Source: an uncultured Mollicutes bacterium
Lineage (GTDB): Bacteria > Bacillota_I > Bacilli_A > RFN20 > CAG-826
DNA: 6,292 nt
Reading direction: 5' to 3'
Assembly: GCA_945935945.1 (NCBI GenBank)
Contig: CAMESA010000055.1
Location: forward strand, 1 to 6,292
The notes under the pieces were generated by a model that was not told where the DNA came from, made no database searches, and saw nothing but the letters and a program-made list of their open reading frames with translations. Position numbers and translations under genes: made by a program. Shown here in pieces: positions 4,976-6,292 of the stretch (its first letter is position 1; every line of letters begins with the position of its first letter).

Positions 4976-6054
4976 TGGCTATTACAAGATCACCTCGAGG
5001 TTTTGGGTCTATCATAAAAATGGGAGGAAATAGAAGAAACCCTTATATGGTAAGAATTCAAATTGGCAAAAAGATAAACGAAAAAAAAGGAACTGTATTA
5101 CCTGAATATAAAATACTCGGTTATACAAAAACTCGAAAAGATGGAATCCTTATGCTTGAACAATATCATAATAATCCTTATGATTTTGCAAACAATGTCA
5201 AGTTCTATGAAATATACGAGAAAACATGTAATGAATTTCTTGTTGGTAAATCTAGATCAACTCATTTGGCATACGAAGCATCGTTTAAAGCCTGCGAAAA
5301 ACTACACAACAAAGTGTTTAAGGACATTAAGGTAATTGATCTACAGCATGTAATCGATACATGTGGTAAGAACTATCCTACGCTTCGAAAAATTAAGGTA
5401 ATGCTAAACATGATGTATAAGTACGCAATGAAATATGACTTATGTGGAAAAGATTATTCCGAATATATTGATATTTTAAAATATAAGGATAAAAACCCTG
5501 ATAAAGTTGATAGATTACCATTTTCAAAAGAAGATATTGATATTCTATGGGACTTAAGTAATGACAGATGGTATCAAATTATTTTAATGCTCATCTATAC
5601 AGGTACACGTATTTCAGAATTTTTAGAACTTAAAAAAGAAAACATCAACCTTGAAGAACAGTGGTTTGATGTTGTTAAAAGTAAAACAGAGAGTGGTATT
5701 CGAAGAGTACCAATAGCTGATTGTATTCTTCCCTTCTTTAAAGAATGGTATGAATATTCAACAATTGATTATCTGATATGCACACCTGAACAAAAGAAAA
5801 TGTTATATAGAAACTACCGTGATGCATATTGGAGTGGCGTATTAAACGAAATAAATATGTCACAATATACTCCACACTGTACTAGACATACATGCATAAG
5901 TTTACTAGCTGAACAAAAAGTTGATCCAACAACTATTAAAAAAATTGTTGGTCATTCTGGTGCAATGTCACTAACAGAAAGAGTATATACCCATCTTGAT
6001 GTTAGCATCTTAATTGAAGCAGTTAATAAAATGTATAAACCTAAAATGAAATAA
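4975..6054 (+). CDS. int: Tyrosine recombinase/integrase of an integrative element
   Basis: This 359-residue enzyme has the three-part integrase layout. Residues 1-80 form an N-terminal arm-binding domain (RGFGSIIKMGGNRRNPYMVRI ... YKILGYTKTRKDG), 85-170 a SAM-like core-binding domain, and 185-350 the catalytic domain. The catalytic residues are all visible: R212 in TGTRISE, K237 in SKTESG, H301 and R304 in HCTRH, H327 in GHSG, and the nucleophile Y338 in VYTHLD. It should therefore be active in strand exchange at the element's attachment sites. The GTG start overlaps the xis TAG by one base and has GGAGGTGG about 6 nt upstream. It is the last gene before a repeat array of likely arm sites and the chromosomal rpsI, typical for int at an element end. 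A second possible job, recombining the inverted repeat in pglX, is speculative. Confidence 0.95.
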   Translation: MAITRSPRGFGSIIKMGGNRRNPYMVRIQIGKKINEKKGTVLPEYKILGYTKTRKDGILMLEQYHNNPYDFANNVKFYEIYEKTCNEFLVGKSRSTHLAYEASFKACEKLHNKVFKDIKVIDLQHVIDTCGKNYPTLRKIKVMLNMMYKYAMKYDLCGKDYSEYIDILKYKDKNPDKVDRLPFSKEDIDILWDLSNDRWYQIILMLIYTGTRISEFLELKKENINLEEQWFDVVKSKTESGIRRVPIADCILPFFKEWYEYSTIDYLICTPEQKKMLYRNYRDAYWSGVLNEINMSQYTPHCTRHTCISLLAEQKVDPTTIKKIVGHSGAMSLTERVYTHLDVSILIEAVNKMYKPKMK

Positions 6055-6059
6055 AACAT

Positions 6060-6118
6060 AAAGCAGCAAAGACCACATACCAGCACCACATGGTAGTGAG
6101 AATATTTGCTGCTTTATT
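6060..6118 (+). terminator. Large two-part hairpin downstream of int
   Basis: AAAGCAGCAAA (6060-6070) and TTTGCTGCTTT (6105-6115) are a perfect 11-bp stem starting 6 nt after the integrase stop. Inside, CAC and TACCA (6074-6082) pair with TGGTA and GTG (6091-6098), with a one-base bulge. The tail is only TTTATT, so termination may be moderate. The right arm doubles as the first, slightly diverged unit of the repeat array. Confidence 0.6.
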
Positions 6119-6177
6119 GCTACTTTATTGCTACTTTACGCGTTAAATTCTACTAGATTTTACTTGATTCTACTTAA
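6106..6177. repeat. Array of six short direct repeats, probable integrase arm sites
   Basis: Three tandem 11-mers TTGCTRCTTTA lie at 6106-6116 (one mismatch), 6117-6127 and 6128-6138. After a 9-bp gap come three tandem 10-mers: TTCTACTAGA (6148-6157), TTTTACTTGA (6158-6167) and TTCTACTTAA (6168-6177). All share a TACT core except the first, which has TGCT. Position and unit size fit arm-type sites bound by the N-terminal domain of Int, as in Tn916-type and lambda-type systems. Binding is inferred. Confidence 0.6.
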
Positions 6178-6186
6178 CTAAAACAT

Positions 6187-6211
6187 AAAAAAAGCCCCAT
6201 AAAATGGGACT
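6187..6211 (-). terminator. rpsI terminator
   Basis: On the minus strand AGTCCCAT, loop TTT and ATGGGGCT form an 8-bp stem with one G-T pair, followed by seven Ts (plus-strand 6187-6193). It lies about 25 nt after the rpsI stop. The A-run before the stem and Ts after it on the other strand mean it could also stop transcription coming from int. Confidence 0.8.
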
Positions 6212-6236
6212 TTTCGAATCTCTGACGAAAATATGA

Positions 6237-6292
6237 TTAACGTTTAGAGAATTGTGGAGCACGACGAGCTGCTTTGAGACCGTATTTTTTAC
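6237..6292 (-). CDS. rpsI: 30S ribosomal protein S9, C-terminal end (partial, runs off the window)
   Basis: The minus-strand frame ends KKYGLKAARRAPQFSKR followed by TAA. This is the hallmark C-terminus of S9 (usually KKYGLKKARRAPQFSKR), whose last arginine reaches the P-site tRNA in the ribosome. The start and most of the protein lie outside the window. The reading frame is intact to its natural end, so whatever integrated beside it preserved or restored the coding sequence. Only 17 residues are visible, but the match is distinctive. Confidence 0.9.
   Translation of the reverse strand, partial: KKYGLKAARRAPQFSKR

Larger units (their letters stand above)
6178..6292. other. Probable element-chromosome junction (att) next to rpsI
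   Basis: The integrase and arm-like repeats end at 6177 and the chromosomal rpsI tail begins at 6237, so the crossover should lie between these points or within the last codons of rpsI. No second copy of the rpsI 3' sequence was found in the window, so the other att site, and with it the exact core, cannot be defined. Confidence 0.4.

Noticed and set aside
5141..5335. Open frame on the plus strand inside int
   Set aside because: It is out of frame with an integrase whose domains are continuous through this region.
6052..6189. Direct repeat TAAAACATAAA at 6052-6062 and 6179-6189 as an att core
   Set aside because: It is a low-complexity A-rich 11-mer, and both copies are on the int side of rpsI, so it does not bracket an element.

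Overview
This AT-rich window looks like chromosome of a low-GC Firmicute or Tenericute-like bacterium. Strong AGGAGG-type ribosome binding sites, a Gram-positive-type MazF and a ribosomal protein S9 tail support this. I cannot name the species. All recognised genes use ordinary stops, so nothing forces an alternative genetic code.

Layout. (1) Positions 1-2791, minus strand: a tight three-gene operon of a small Cro/C1-type regulator, brxA (DUF1819) and the N-terminal half of pglX, the BREX adenine methyltransferase. The pglX frame stops inside a 9-bp-arm inverted repeat at the left edge, close to where the target-recognition half should begin. brxB, brxC, pglZ and brxL are not in the window. 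(2) Positions 2792-3464: a divergent control region. It holds promoter candidates on both strands, a strong operator-like inverted repeat and a long hairpin-rich leader with two internal repeat families. (3) Positions 3465-3896, plus strand: a 143-residue protein with a sigma-region-4-like C-terminal helix-turn-helix. (4) Positions 3897-4301: about 400 bases without a gene. A second copy of a 14-nt hairpin motif from the leader is followed by a candidate structured RNA that ends in a clean terminator 20 nt upstream of the next start codon. (5) Positions 4302-6054, plus strand: a translationally linked trio of MazF/PemK-type endoribonuclease, excisionase-like protein and tyrosine recombinase. 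(6) Positions 6055-6292: a large hairpin and an array of six 10-11 bp direct repeats that look like integrase arm sites, followed by the convergent 3' end of rpsI with its own terminator.

Interpretation. The right part reads as the recombination end of an integrative element lodged next to the 3' end of rpsI. The left part is its cargo, a partial or recombining BREX locus. A regulator facing left and a sigma-like gene followed by xis-int facing right resembles the recombination end of Tn916-type elements in layout. That is an analogy of gene order, not shown homology. The points most worth checking are the twin covarying hairpin motif around the sigma-like gene, the terminator-ended structured RNA in front of a MazF with no visible protein antitoxin, and the truncation of pglX at an inverted repeat.
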